From: Symsagittifera roscoffensis
Taxonomy: Eukaryota; Xenacoelomorpha; Acoela; Convolutidae
Length of the DNA: 64,000 nucleotides
NCBI RefSeq assembly: GCF_963678635.1
Contig: NC_087062.1
Span: 2,482,001-2,546,000, forward strand
Direction: 5' to 3'
A program made the position numbers and the translations under genes. The notes below the pieces were generated by a model that made no database searches, was not told the DNA's origin, and saw nothing but the letters and a program-made list of their open reading frames with translations. Below, piece after piece: positions 1 through 8,326 of the stretch. How positions within the stretch are numbered: position 1 is the first letter of the stretch; each line of letters opens with the position of its first letter.

Positions 1-253
1 CATTAGTCGCCATTTTAGATCAATTTTGACAGGAGCTGATTCAAATTTTATTAGATTTCTTTGCGATTGTTTTGTGAATGTTTTTCTGGGGCATGTTCCA
101 GCTAACAAAAGTTTCATCGAGAGTAAGAAAATACCATTTGGAAAAATTGTTGACCCTAAGTTTAGTATCCGAGAAAAACGAAAAGTTTTGGCAAACAATA
201 TTTCACTGGTTAAATCAATCGGAGAATCGTGTTACATTTACCTAAAAAACTAG
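1..253 (+). CDS. Maverick/Polinton small protein, C-terminal part
   Basis: The frame is open from the window edge to the stop at 251-253, so the start lies outside the window; there is no ATG near 26. The visible part is about 83 residues, with a hydrophobic stretch then a lysine/arginine-rich tail. From memory, the arrangement (a hydrophobic 'IRFL..C..NV.LG.VP' segment followed by a basic 'S.REKRK.L' segment) resembles a small protein found beside capsid and integrase genes in invertebrate Maverick/Polinton elements. Its role is not known to me. It sits 10 bp upstream of the next frame and on the same strand as the integrase, capsid and protease genes, which supports membership of the element. 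An unrelated short frame remains possible. Confidence 0.45.
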   Translation, partial: ISRHFRSILTGADSNFIRFLCDCFVNVFLGHVPANKSFIESKKIPFGKIVDPKFSIREKRKVLANNISLVKSIGESCYIYLKN

Positions 254-263
254 AACCTCAGGC

Positions 264-1214
264 ATGTATGCTGAAGAATTCATCCTCATTCCTCGAAAAA
301 CATATGCTCCAGATGAAAAAACTGCACCACAATCTCAAATCCTTCATAATCCATTAATTAACGACAAATCATCTCAACTCAATTACATACAACGATTTCG
401 AGAACGAAATATCAGCCGTGACTCTCCACCACCATTAAACCCAACATCTCCTATTCCTTTAACCTCTAATAATGTAGTACCAAATCTGCACCGAAAAAGA
501 AATTTATCTGCACATACTAATTTCAGTGATGATGGTGATGATGAAGCAGAAAAAAATTTTGAATCAAACAATTCACTGCAGCAGACAAGCTCAAAGAGAA
601 CAGAAAAAAACGATAAAAAAAGTAATGGAAAAACCGCTGAAGTGTTTCGAAAGGTTATGGAATCCATTCAAGAGCTATTGGAAGCTAATAAATTGGAAAG
701 GGCGAATATAGTGCTAAAACAGTTGTTCAAAGTTGAATCCTTGACTTTAGACGTTGACGGATATGTTTTAATTCAAGGAAAACCAACACTCGTTAAAATT
801 GAATCTTTTTTGTACGATACACAGCAAAACACAAAAAAACTTGAGGGTGTTTTTTATCCACAAATTTTGAAAGAACTGAATCTTGATCCTAGCTTAGTGT
901 CCAACACTTATGCCAAACAGATTCTCCGCTCGCTTAAGAGCGAAGCAGCTAAGCCCTTCTCAAATTCTTCCTCCTTTGTCTCCGACGACAACCCGACAAC
1001 TGAGGACTCGAAGAGATCAAAACCCTCCTCTTCGAAGACTCGATCGACAACTCTCAAACCCAAAACCAAGCAATCCGACAAAAGAAAAACCCAGAAAAAA
1101 GAATTTTTCCCCACCACCAACGACGACGATGACGACGATGATAAAAACTATGAAAGCAGTAAAGAATCGTTTGCGACGACGTCAACAAAAGAATGGAAAT
1201 CCTACTATCAGTGA
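264..1214 (+). CDS. Unrecognised Maverick/Polinton protein with acidic tail
   Basis: This 316-residue protein starts at an ATG 10 bp after the upstream frame. Residues 1-120 are low-complexity, rich in Pro, Ser, Asn and Lys. A probable folded core spans about 125-230 (an amphipathic helix around 'RKVMESIQELLEANKLERA', then a mixed region). The tail from about 235 is Ser/Thr/Lys-rich and ends in a run of seven Asp near residue 290. I do not recognise a family. The disordered ends and central domain would suit a DNA- or virion-associated protein, which is inference only. The last 65 nt overlap the integrase start in another frame. Position and strand suggest it belongs to the element's late gene block. 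Confidence 0.6.
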   Translation: MYAEEFILIPRKTYAPDEKTAPQSQILHNPLINDKSSQLNYIQRFRERNISRDSPPPLNPTSPIPLTSNNVVPNLHRKRNLSAHTNFSDDGDDEAEKNFESNNSLQQTSSKRTEKNDKKSNGKTAEVFRKVMESIQELLEANKLERANIVLKQLFKVESLTLDVDGYVLIQGKPTLVKIESFLYDTQQNTKKLEGVFYPQILKELNLDPSLVSNTYAKQILRSLKSEAAKPFSNSSSFVSDDNPTTEDSKRSKPSSSKTRSTTLKPKTKQSDKRKTQKKEFFPTTNDDDDDDDKNYESSKESFATTSTKEWKSYYQ

Positions 1215-2145
1215 AGAAAAGAAACTCAAAGTACTCTACACGAAAGGTCCAGCTGCATTTGGTAGCGTTAAAAATTTAACAAATGCTAGTCAACTCTCAC
1301 CAAAAAAAGTTAAAAAATTTCTGAGATCTCAATCATCACATACAAAGTATGGATTGTTTCGTAAAACATATCCTCGGCTAAAAGTGATTGTTAACGATAT
1401 CAACGAAATTTGGTCTCTTGACTTGGCTTATGTTGATAAATTGGCTAAATATAACCGAGGGGTACAATATTTGTTAGTTGCTGTCGATTGTCTCTCTCGC
1501 TACTTACGAGTGGAACCACTGAAGACCAAATATGCTAAAGAAACAAGTGAAGCGTTCAAAAAAATGATCAAAACAAAACAACCAAAAAAAGTTTGGGTTG
1601 ACAAAGGCACCGAGTTTAAAGGAGAGTTCGAAAAGTTATGTACTAAACGACAAATCATCAAATACAATACCCACAGTGAAAAAAAATCAGCGTTTGCCGA
1701 AAGAAACATTCGATCGCTGAAAAGTATTATTTACAAATACTTGGAGTTTGAATGGACTTACAGTTATATTGACAAATTACAAAGTTTTGTTCAAACGATT
1801 AACTCACGCGTTAATAGAGTAACAAAATTGGCTCCAAACAAGGTCACAAGAAAACATGTACCTGCTTTAGTTTCATTAATTGCAAACAGTTCATCGAAGT
1901 TGGTACAGAAACCAAAATTTTATGTTGGTGACTATGTTCGAATAGCGAAGACTGACTTGCCTTTTAGAAAAGGTTACAAGCAGATTTTTACAGACGAAGT
2001 TTTTGAAATAGTTGCCATTCCTACTGTAAACCCTCCAACATACAGTCTCATTGATGCGGAAAAGGAAAAAATCAGCGGAAAATTTTATGAGAAAGAACTT
2101 AGTTTAATTGGAAACAAAGCTGATTATAACGAAAATGGGCAGTGA
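1150..2145 (+). CDS. Maverick/Polinton retroviral-type integrase (F54H12.3-like)
   Basis: DDE integrase that would insert the element's DNA into the host chromosome. Numbering from the ATG at 1150 (331 residues), the catalytic residues are visible as D91 in 'SLDLAYVDK', D151 in 'WVDKGTEF' and E184 in 'AFAERN'. D151 and E184 have 32 residues between them, slightly shorter than the canonical 35 but close to what I recall for Maverick integrases. The C-terminal part (about 255-325) has the SH3-like 'YVGDYVRI' and 'GKFYEKEL' segments of the F54H12.3 group. ATGs at 1129 and 1138 are also possible starts. The frame stays open upstream to 910, but that part is Pro/Arg-rich and overlaps the preceding gene out of frame, so I take it as spurious. 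The frame looks intact. Confidence 0.88.
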   Translation: MKAVKNRLRRRQQKNGNPTISEEKKLKVLYTKGPAAFGSVKNLTNASQLSPKKVKKFLRSQSSHTKYGLFRKTYPRLKVIVNDINEIWSLDLAYVDKLAKYNRGVQYLLVAVDCLSRYLRVEPLKTKYAKETSEAFKKMIKTKQPKKVWVDKGTEFKGEFEKLCTKRQIIKYNTHSEKKSAFAERNIRSLKSIIYKYLEFEWTYSYIDKLQSFVQTINSRVNRVTKLAPNKVTRKHVPALVSLIANSSSKLVQKPKFYVGDYVRIAKTDLPFRKGYKQIFTDEVFEIVAIPTVNPPTYSLIDAEKEKISGKFYEKELSLIGNKADYNENGQ

Positions 2146-3004
2146 TGAGTTTACTGTACATTTGATTTCAACAGCATCAATGGATTATTTCCCAGACAAC
2201 ACTTTGGCCAGTTTTAGAAATTTTTGTAAAGAAGAAATAGCTTTAGACGGAGATTGGAGAGTTGCTCTCTCAGAAATAATTTTCCCCACAAAATTAAACA
2301 ATGTTACTGATGAGGAATTTACGTACTTCAGAGCATCCGAAGTAGTAGCCAGTAAATCCAACGCTGGCAATCGGAATATAATTTCCAGACCCTACTATGG
2401 CGAAAAAGTTTTTATCAAATCAGGAGAGTACACTTTTATAGAACAATTGATTAATGAGATAAAAACAAAACTCAAAGACAAAATTCATTTTGATGCGAGT
2501 CCTCAAGAAATCACGAATAGCATGAGCATTTGGATGAACGCAAATGAAGGAATCTCATTCCCAAGTCCCCAAATACCCAGTCTGTTAGGCTACAATGCAA
2601 AGCTTGATGAGAACGGTGAATATCACATTGGTTACAAAATGATACCCTCCTTCGATGCATCTTATGAGGGAAACGAACTGTACGAATCTCATTTCCCATA
2701 TGACTTATCAAGTGGGACAAGTCTAATTTTTGTCTATATTGACATTATTCAATACCAAACCGTTGGTGATGCAAAGGCTCCATTGTTACGTGTCATTGAT
2801 TCAAATAGACGCATCAAAAACGGTAGTGCCTGCAGCATTGAACCTAATCATCGAAAAAACTTCACTAATTTAGACTACAAAAAATTATTCACTTCATCTG
2901 TACAATCAATATCGGTACAGTTGCGCACAGAAACTGGAAGACTAGTGCCTTTTGCAGGAACTGGTAAAGTTGTGTTGACTCTAAAATTCAAGCGCTTTGA
3001 TTGA
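2135..3004 (+). CDS. Putative minor capsid (penton-like) protein of Maverick/Polinton
   Basis: A 289-residue protein from the ATG at 2135, overlapping the integrase stop by 11 nt. It opens with 'STASMDYFPDNTLASFRN', then alternating beta-rich segments. The stretch near residues 205-225 (the 'FVYIDIIQYQTVGDAKAPLLRV' region) is the motif I associate with the Polinton minor capsid protein, proposed in the literature to form a single jelly-roll vertex protein. It lies next to the small basic protein and the major-capsid-like gene, as expected for a virion module. The identification is from family memory and neighbourhood; no catalytic residues are expected. A longer frame back to 2108 lacks an ATG. 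The gene appears intact. Confidence 0.62.
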   Translation: MGSDEFTVHLISTASMDYFPDNTLASFRNFCKEEIALDGDWRVALSEIIFPTKLNNVTDEEFTYFRASEVVASKSNAGNRNIISRPYYGEKVFIKSGEYTFIEQLINEIKTKLKDKIHFDASPQEITNSMSIWMNANEGISFPSPQIPSLLGYNAKLDENGEYHIGYKMIPSFDASYEGNELYESHFPYDLSSGTSLIFVYIDIIQYQTVGDAKAPLLRVIDSNRRIKNGSACSIEPNHRKNFTNLDYKKLFTSSVQSISVQLRTETGRLVPFAGTGKVVLTLKFKRFD

Positions 3005-3010
3005 AAACCA

Positions 3011-3430
3011 ATGGAACAATATTATGCAAAGCAAGCTTCACTTCCTCATTTCTCTGGACACTACCGACAACGCGGCAGTGGATTTGGCGCTTTGGCTGCT
3101 GGTATTGGTCGTGTTGCTATACCGTTTGCACGACGGGTTATTCTACCGGCTGCGAAAAAACTGGGCAGAGAACTTTTGATGAGTGCAGCGCCAGAACTAA
3201 TTGATGTCGCTATGAAAAAGAAGTCTCCTAAACAAGCATTGAAAAACACTGTCACAAAAACTGCAAGAAAACAACTCGGCAGTGGTAGACGTCGTCGAAA
3301 GACACCAATGAATGGATTACGAAGAAAAAGGTCAGTAGGGGCTCGAAAAAGAAAAACAACCATTCGAAGAAAAACCAGACCAGTGAGAAGTCGAGCAGAT
3401 TTTTTCTCAAACATAAAAAATGATCGCTAA
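3011..3430 (+). CDS. Small basic virion/core-like protein of Maverick/Polinton
   Basis: A 139-residue, strongly basic protein starting 7 nt after the minor capsid stop. Residues 20-60 contain a Gly/Ala-rich amphipathic segment ('GFGALAAGIGRVAIPFARR'). Residues 90-130 are a dense run of Arg/Lys ('GSGRRRRKT', 'RKRKTTIRRKTRPVRSR'). Such a composition suits a DNA-condensing core protein or a membrane-active internal virion protein of the adenovirus pVI/pX type, which Polintons and adintoviruses are reported to carry; assignment to either is inference. Its end overlaps the next gene by 11 nt, the same length as the integrase/minor-capsid overlap, indicating a compact co-expressed module. Confidence 0.55.
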   Translation: MEQYYAKQASLPHFSGHYRQRGSGFGALAAGIGRVAIPFARRVILPAAKKLGRELLMSAAPELIDVAMKKKSPKQALKNTVTKTARKQLGSGRRRRKTPMNGLRRKRSVGARKRKTTIRRKTRPVRSRADFFSNIKNDR

Positions 3431-4727
3431 TTTATTGCCCAATGAAGCTACCCATAGCTCTCTGGATTTGTTTGAAAAACAACCTCTTTTGATTACTTTT
3501 GAAAACGCTTTTGATCAAAAAATTGGACCTGTCTATTCACCTAATGGACCAATGCTTGAATTTGAAATCACCGGTGACCGTAATAATTTTGTTGACCTGC
3601 AAAAAATTTATTTGGAAATACGATGCAAAGTAACGCAATCAAGTGGAGCTGATCTGCGATACGACAACACTGATCCTACTGTGTCTGATTCACCGTTCCT
3701 CGTAAACAACTCCCTCTATTCCCTTTTCTCTGACTGTACCCTCTCTGCTAATGGACTCAAAATCTCAAATGCCAATAGTAATTTTGCGCATAAAAGCTTT
3801 ATTGGAACAGAATTTTCTAACAGCAAAGGAGCCAAGGACTCATGGCTTAAGTGTCAGGGATATCGTTTTGAAAACAATCCCGCTGCAATAGATGCAGCTG
3901 ATTTCACATCTCAACGAGAACTGGTCCGTGAATCGAGGGAAATTTGGTTCTATGGACCCGCTGGAGTTGATTTTTTCACATGTGACAAGCATTTGTTGAG
4001 CGGTGTTACCCTCAGACTTTCCTACAGACGTTCTCATGAAGACTTTCTCATTATATCGGAAGATGCTGCCAAGCATTACAAGCTGCAAATACTCGAAGCG
4101 AACCTATATGTTAGAAAAATGACTGTGACCGACCATGTGCTCTCTGCCATTGAATCAACTTTGCTCAAAACTCCTGCGAACTACCCATATCAAGAAGAAA
4201 TTACAAAAACATTTCTTGCAACAGCTGGTCAGCGCAGCTGGCAACAGGAAGATATTTTTGCTCGTGAACCGGTGAGACAAATTATCATAGCATTGAACAC
4301 AAATAATGCATTTCTAGGAACAAACCGAACGAATCCTTTTCATTATCAAAAGTTTGGATTGGAGCAAGTTACTTTGAGACGAAATGGTTTACCAATAGCA
4401 AGTACACCAATCAGTACACAAGATCATAAACGTCTCTTCTTCAACACACTATCAGCGCTAGGTTTGTTGCACTGCGGGTTGGGAATCACTCTGGATAACT
4501 ACCAACAGCACTTTATTATGTGTTTTGATCTCACTAGCACACAGCAGGCAGCTCATGACTTCTTGCATCCAGAACTTACTAACTGCTCAGTTTCACTCGA
4601 TCTTCAATTCTCAAACGCTTTGACAGCAAACCTGGAAATTTTTGTTTGGGGTATACGCTCATCCAATGTATTTATTACCTCCGACCGCAAAGTTACAAAG
4701 AACGTCCTTCCAATTTCGACCGTCTGA
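3420..4727 (+). CDS. F54H12.2-like protein, putative major capsid protein of Maverick/Polinton
   Basis: A 435-residue protein from the ATG at 3420. The N-terminal pattern (a SxLDLFEKxP motif, then 'GPMLEFEITGDRNNFVDLQK' and 'YLEIRCKV') is the signature I know from the 'uncharacterized protein F54H12.2-like' family, widespread in invertebrate genomes as part of Maverick/Polinton elements. In Polintons, proteins at this position have been predicted to be double jelly-roll major capsid proteins; 435 residues and the alternating beta-type sequence fit that fold, but I cannot model it here. The frame is uninterrupted. It lies between the basic virion protein and the protease. Beginning and end overlap or abut neighbours (11-nt overlap upstream, 2-nt gap downstream). 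Confidence 0.75.
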   Translation: MIANLLPNEATHSSLDLFEKQPLLITFENAFDQKIGPVYSPNGPMLEFEITGDRNNFVDLQKIYLEIRCKVTQSSGADLRYDNTDPTVSDSPFLVNNSLYSLFSDCTLSANGLKISNANSNFAHKSFIGTEFSNSKGAKDSWLKCQGYRFENNPAAIDAADFTSQRELVRESREIWFYGPAGVDFFTCDKHLLSGVTLRLSYRRSHEDFLIISEDAAKHYKLQILEANLYVRKMTVTDHVLSAIESTLLKTPANYPYQEEITKTFLATAGQRSWQQEDIFAREPVRQIIIALNTNNAFLGTNRTNPFHYQKFGLEQVTLRRNGLPIASTPISTQDHKRLFFNTLSALGLLHCGLGITLDNYQQHFIMCFDLTSTQQAAHDFLHPELTNCSVSLDLQFSNALTANLEIFVWGIRSSNVFITSDRKVTKNVLPISTV

Positions 4728-4729
4728 AA

Positions 4730-5176
4730 ATGGATGAAGTCCAGTTGCAGGATCTCATTCAGAATTGTAAACATTTGAAATATAAATTTTTTGGAGTATT
4801 TGCAGCCGACAATTTTCCACCTCACATCCCAAACAATATCTTTATAATTGTGAACACTTCAAAATCTGATTCTCCGGGAACACATTGGATTGTAATTTGC
4901 AACAGAAGAAATGTTTTATATTTTGCTGATCCTCTCGGTCTTCCTCTTTGGCAGTACAACAGTCTGTATAAACGATTGAATGAGAATTTTCATCAGGTGA
5001 CTGAATTGATGACAAACTTTCCCATGCAAGACTCAAACTCTACCATGTGTGGTTCTTTTTGTATTTATATTGCACATTTGATTTTTGATAAAAACTTTAA
5101 TGGTGATGCTTCTGATTTTGTTTACATAACTGATCATGTTTTGAAACGTTTCCTAACTCACATGCTTACCCATTAA
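4730..5176 (+). CDS. Adenain-like (Ulp1-fold) cysteine protease of Maverick/Polinton
   Basis: A 148-residue C48/C5-type protease that would mature virion proteins. I chose the ATG at 4730, two nt after the capsid stop, over the longer frame that overlaps the capsid gene. Expected active-site residues are present in order: H52 in 'GTHWIV', D67 in 'YFADPLG', Q100 in 'FPMQDSN' and C107 in 'TMCGSFC', the typical His-Asp-Gln-Cys arrangement with the small residue after Cys. Length is at the short end for adenain-like proteases. It is the last recognisable gene of the module. A copy of its 3'-terminal 22 nt (5139-5160) recurs at 5669-5690. The gene appears intact. Confidence 0.85.
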   Translation: MDEVQLQDLIQNCKHLKYKFFGVFAADNFPPHIPNNIFIIVNTSKSDSPGTHWIVICNRRNVLYFADPLGLPLWQYNSLYKRLNENFHQVTELMTNFPMQDSNSTMCGSFCIYIAHLIFDKNFNGDASDFVYITDHVLKRFLTHMLTH

Positions 5177-5375
5177 CTAACCATTTAATATGGTTGATTT
5201 ATACATTTTACAATTTAATTTTGAACAATACATTCTTTTAGTAATTGAAATTTTACCCAATTGTTAACTGAATAGCAGTAATTCGAGAAGTTAGAGATTA
5301 TCAAAAAAATATAAAATCGATCTATGGGGGGATATCACCATACCAGCAACTGTTGCCTCCTTTCAGTACAATTTC
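5177..5375. other. AT-rich spacer after the Maverick protease
   Basis: AT-rich sequence with no gene. It may be the element's 3' noncoding end. No clear polyadenylation signal or terminal repeat is seen. Confidence 0.4.
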
Positions 5376-5455
5376 CGGACGGGTTTCGAAACGCCGCCTT
5401 TCGGCTGAGAGTCGAGCGCCATGCGTTTTCCTCTACTCGGACCCCAAGAAATTGT
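5376..5455 (-). repeat. tRNA-derived SINE remnant
   Basis: Read on the minus strand, this shows a tRNA-like layout: an A-box-like 'GTCCGAGTAGAGG', a 'CTCTCAGCCGAAAGG' stretch and a B-box-like 'GTTTCGAAACC'. The ends do not form an acceptor stem, so it is tRNA-derived rather than a tRNA gene. The copy at about 30,826-30,890 (+) shares the order 'CTCTCAxxCGAAAGG' followed by a B-box remnant. Confidence 0.55.
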
Positions 5456-5992
5456 GTTCCACTTCAATTTTATAGTAACAATTAGGTACAAGTTTAGACA
5501 AAATTTCTACACAAAAACGAATCAAACATGCACAATACTCGAATGTTTCCCAACCCATATGCTTTTTCATTAAGATATTGTTTAGTTCTACATGACTGTT
5601 TTCGTATGCATTTCAATCAACTTGTCAATACAATTAAGCTTCTCATTTCCTTTACAATAAGGATTCTATTTTGAAACGTTTCCTAACTCATATGCTTTCT
5701 TATAATTTAACAATTTTCTGAATTACAATGTAGGCTCAAAAACCATTTAGCCCAGTTTGGATTTATCAAAACCTTTTAGTTTGCTAAATAGAATACTTAA
5801 ACATAGCACTTCAAATTATTCGAATAAATTTCAAGCTGATTCTATACATATATTTCAAACATATTCGGTGCAGAAATCAAGCGTCTTTCATATACCATGC
5901 TTGAAACTAATCGCTATAACCACTTTATATACCACTCCAATTTGGTGCATGAACAAAAAGAACGAAATACACCGTCTGGGCATTTGGACGAT
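5456..5992. other. AT-rich intergenic stretch
   Basis: No gene recognised; short frames here look random. The segment 5669-5690 repeats the last coding nucleotides of the Maverick protease (5139-5160). Confidence 0.4.
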
Positions 5993-6201
5993 TTAGCTAT
6001 CAACCTAACAAAAATTTACATTCAGGATCATTGGTTTAAAAAATTATACATTGGGATCAAACTTGTGGGATCATTATTTGGGATCATAACAAATTTTACA
6101 TGGGATCAGTATTTTGGGATCTCAAAAATTTACGTTGGGATCTCAATACCCAATGATCCCTGTAGGGATCACCCCCCCTGATCCCAGTGTAAATTAGCTA
6201 T
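5993..6201. mobile_element. Possible MITE with 8-bp flanking direct repeats and internal GGGATC repeats
   Basis: The octamer TTAGCTAT occurs at 5993-6000 and 6194-6201. Just inside are imperfect inverted ends (AATTTACATTCAGGATCAT near 6013 and its near-complement ending at about 6195). The interior carries six or more GGGATC/GATCCC words at irregular spacing. This looks like a short non-autonomous element with a target-site duplication, although inverted ends are not flush with the octamers. Confidence 0.4.
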
Positions 6202-6490
6202 ACTACTCATGCCCATATTGCAGTCCTCGTCCAACTCATCTGAACAGTGTTCGATCCCATCATACAGCTGAAACACTTTCTCCAATTGAAACTGATAATC
6301 GCAGCTAAAGCACTTGTCGTTTCGAGGTAGAAACGATCAAAATTATTTGAGAAAAAAAAACAGATGTAACATACGAAGTGGCGGCTGCTGCCTAGTTAGC
6401 ATTTTTTTGATATTTTTCTTACTTTTAAAATTATCCAATATAACCCTCTAGCGTTTGCCCATTTACAACAAAGCCCCCTCTCCCCCAACT
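6202..6490. other. Intergenic stretch without recognisable features
   Basis: No coding region, repeat or RNA gene recognised. Confidence 0.4.
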
Positions 6491-6665
6491 TAAAGTGTTC
6501 AGGTGGGGGTGTTCAGGTGGGGGGGGCGTATGTGGGTTCATGTGTGTGGGGGGGGGGGCAGGGAGTATGTGGGTTCAGGTGGGGGTGGGGGTTGTTCAAG
6601 GCGGGGTGTTCAGGTGGGGAGGGGGGGGGGGGGGGTATGTGGGTTCAGGTGGGGGGTATGTGGCG
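6490..6665 (+). repeat. G-rich minisatellite
   Basis: Irregular tandem copies of a 'GGTTCAGGTGGGGG' / 'TATGTGGG' unit with G runs up to about 14. Several clusters of G runs could form G-quadruplexes on the + strand. The short frames across it are Gly/Val-rich artefacts of the repeat. Confidence 0.7.
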
Positions 6666-7357
6666 TTTAAATTTTGGACGATCCGTGAAACAAAAATTAA
6701 GTGGAAAAAATCCATTTAGATGTGATTTCCTACTTATTATAAAATCCATTATAATGGACTCAAAATGAATTATAAAACCTTTAGTTTTAGCGAGAAAGAA
6801 TGATTTTAATCCATTTTAGTCCAATTTTGTTGTCTGAACATAACATGGGAATCGATTATATTTACAACATTATAGACTCCGAAAATCCATTATAATCGAT
6901 TTGCTTTCCCTTTTCTTAAATGCGGGGCCTTTTCCTGGCCAGTCATTTGGAAATAAAATTTAAAACAAGGAGAACCCACCCTATCCCATGCGCTCTAACA
7001 GAGCCACGTGGACGCCCTTTTTGGAAAGGGCAGTTTTCTATAGAGTGTTAAATAGTTAATTCATCAGTCATTGCGATTTGTCCAGCTGCATAAACAAACT
7101 AACATCACCCTATTTTGCATAACTTTTTGTGCTCAGCGGAGGAAACTTTATCTATCTCTACGCTCTGGTCTTCAGTTGTTGTTGAGCACAACCAGTAGTG
7201 TTCTGGGTCACACTTTACATTCACCAGGCACTCTAGAAAATAAAAGCATGAACAGTTTATATATCCGTTCACAGTTACATCGTAAGTAGCATTGTTTTCG
7301 GGTTAAGGGAAGTCCCACATATCGAAAATTCAAACAAATATCAAAAAATTCAGACGT
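6666..7357. other. Intergenic stretch with small palindromes
   Basis: No gene recognised. Several short palindromic words such as TCCATTATAATGGA (about 6748) and repeats of ATCCATTATAATCGATT are present, perhaps remnants of a MITE. Confidence 0.3.
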
Positions 7358-7557
7358 NNNNNNNNNNNNNNNNNNNNNNNNNNNNNNNNNNNNNNNNNNN
7401 NNNNNNNNNNNNNNNNNNNNNNNNNNNNNNNNNNNNNNNNNNNNNNNNNNNNNNNNNNNNNNNNNNNNNNNNNNNNNNNNNNNNNNNNNNNNNNNNNNNN
7501 NNNNNNNNNNNNNNNNNNNNNNNNNNNNNNNNNNNNNNNNNNNNNNNNNNNNNNNNN
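7358..7557. other. Assembly gap, 200 N
   Basis: Exactly 200 undetermined bases, a typical fixed-size scaffold gap; the true length is unknown. It abuts the unidentified coding block, so the 5' part of that block is probably hidden here. Confidence 0.95.
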
Positions 7558-7625
7558 CAGGCCCATTGCATGTGGCTCTGACAGAGTATAAGGAAACGGG
7601 TCCAGCTACACCATCACCCCTATAA

Positions 7626-8198
7626 GTGGACACCCCTGGGGATAAAAGGAGTGGTCCCGTAGAAGATCGATTCAGAAGGATTCTTGAGAGAAGAGAAGCA
7701 GAATCGGGGGAGGAGAGCATGGATGAGACTCTCAGTGAGGCAGGAGAGGATATGGAGGTGGGAAATACACCGGAGCCGAAGCCATCGGAGGAAGAGTTCA
7801 CCACGCAAGAGCTGTTGAAAGATCTGAGTGGAGAAAATTGGGCAGACACCCCCACGCCACCTTTGACCTCATCTCCCCGCAAGAACCTAGAGTTGCCACT
7901 GACGAGTGAGAATCCCAACATGGGAATGATCTTCCTGAGTGCGGAGAAAAGGGAGAAGAACACCTTCGAGGGAAACAAGGATGCCTTCCTAGGCACTCTG
8001 GATGCGGATGCTTGGCGAAGATTCTTGAGCGATTTTAATCGAGAAGTGGACGACGACACCACATTGGACGATTTTAAGGAGGAGCTGTGGGACACGGTGG
8101 TGAAGTTCGGAGAACCTATCCTGATGGGGACAGGTCTGGAGGAGAAAGCTAGAGGAGAGCTGCTGAGCAAAATGGTCGAGTTGAGGAAGGCACCATGA
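7626..8198 (+). CDS. Unrecognised acidic protein frame, 5' part of unidentified element
   Basis: A 190-codon frame, highly acidic in residues 1-60 (many Glu/Asp, e.g. 'SGEESMDETLSEAGEDME'), then a Pro/Thr-rich linker and a helical region near 125-185. The first codon here is GTG directly after an in-frame TAA (7623-7625). Upstream of that stop the same frame continues to look coding back to the N gap, so the frame probably once extended further left. An internal ATG at about 7719 could be a real start. The block is GC-richer than its surroundings and has few homopolymers, unlike neighbouring spacer. I do not recognise the family; it may be the first product of the same element as the frames at 8.35-11.55 kb. 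Confidence 0.45.
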   Translation: MDTPGDKRSGPVEDRFRRILERREAESGEESMDETLSEAGEDMEVGNTPEPKPSEEEFTTQELLKDLSGENWADTPTPPLTSSPRKNLELPLTSENPNMGMIFLSAEKREKNTFEGNKDAFLGTLDADAWRRFLSDFNREVDDDTTLDDFKEELWDTVVKFGEPILMGTGLEEKARGELLSKMVELRKAP

Positions 8199-8326
8199 AA
8201 GACCAGAGAAGACAAATGTAAAGACAGCTCTACTCCGAAACAAAAAACTGACGATAAAATAATTGAACATGTAAGGGGGGATAAGATCGGAACTAGTAAT
8301 ATAATTAAAAGTTCTAATATCCTTAA

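Larger units (their letters stand above)
1..5176 (+). mobile_element. Maverick/Polinton virus-like element, right-hand virion/integrase module
   Basis: Seven co-directional frames with an integrase, two capsid-type proteins, a basic virion protein and an adenain-like protease define a Maverick/Polinton (adintovirus-related) element. The left end lies beyond the window. Protein-primed DNA polymerase B and the FtsK-type packaging ATPase are not visible, so they are either to the left or lost. I found no terminal inverted repeat to the right of the protease, so the right boundary is not fixed. None of the visible frames after the first carries a stop or frameshift. Confidence 0.85.

Noticed and set aside
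910-1149. N-terminal extension of the integrase frame
   Set aside because: Pro/Arg-rich translation of low-complexity DNA that codes for the acidic tail of the upstream protein in another frame; internal ATGs at 1129-1150 fit the integrase family better.
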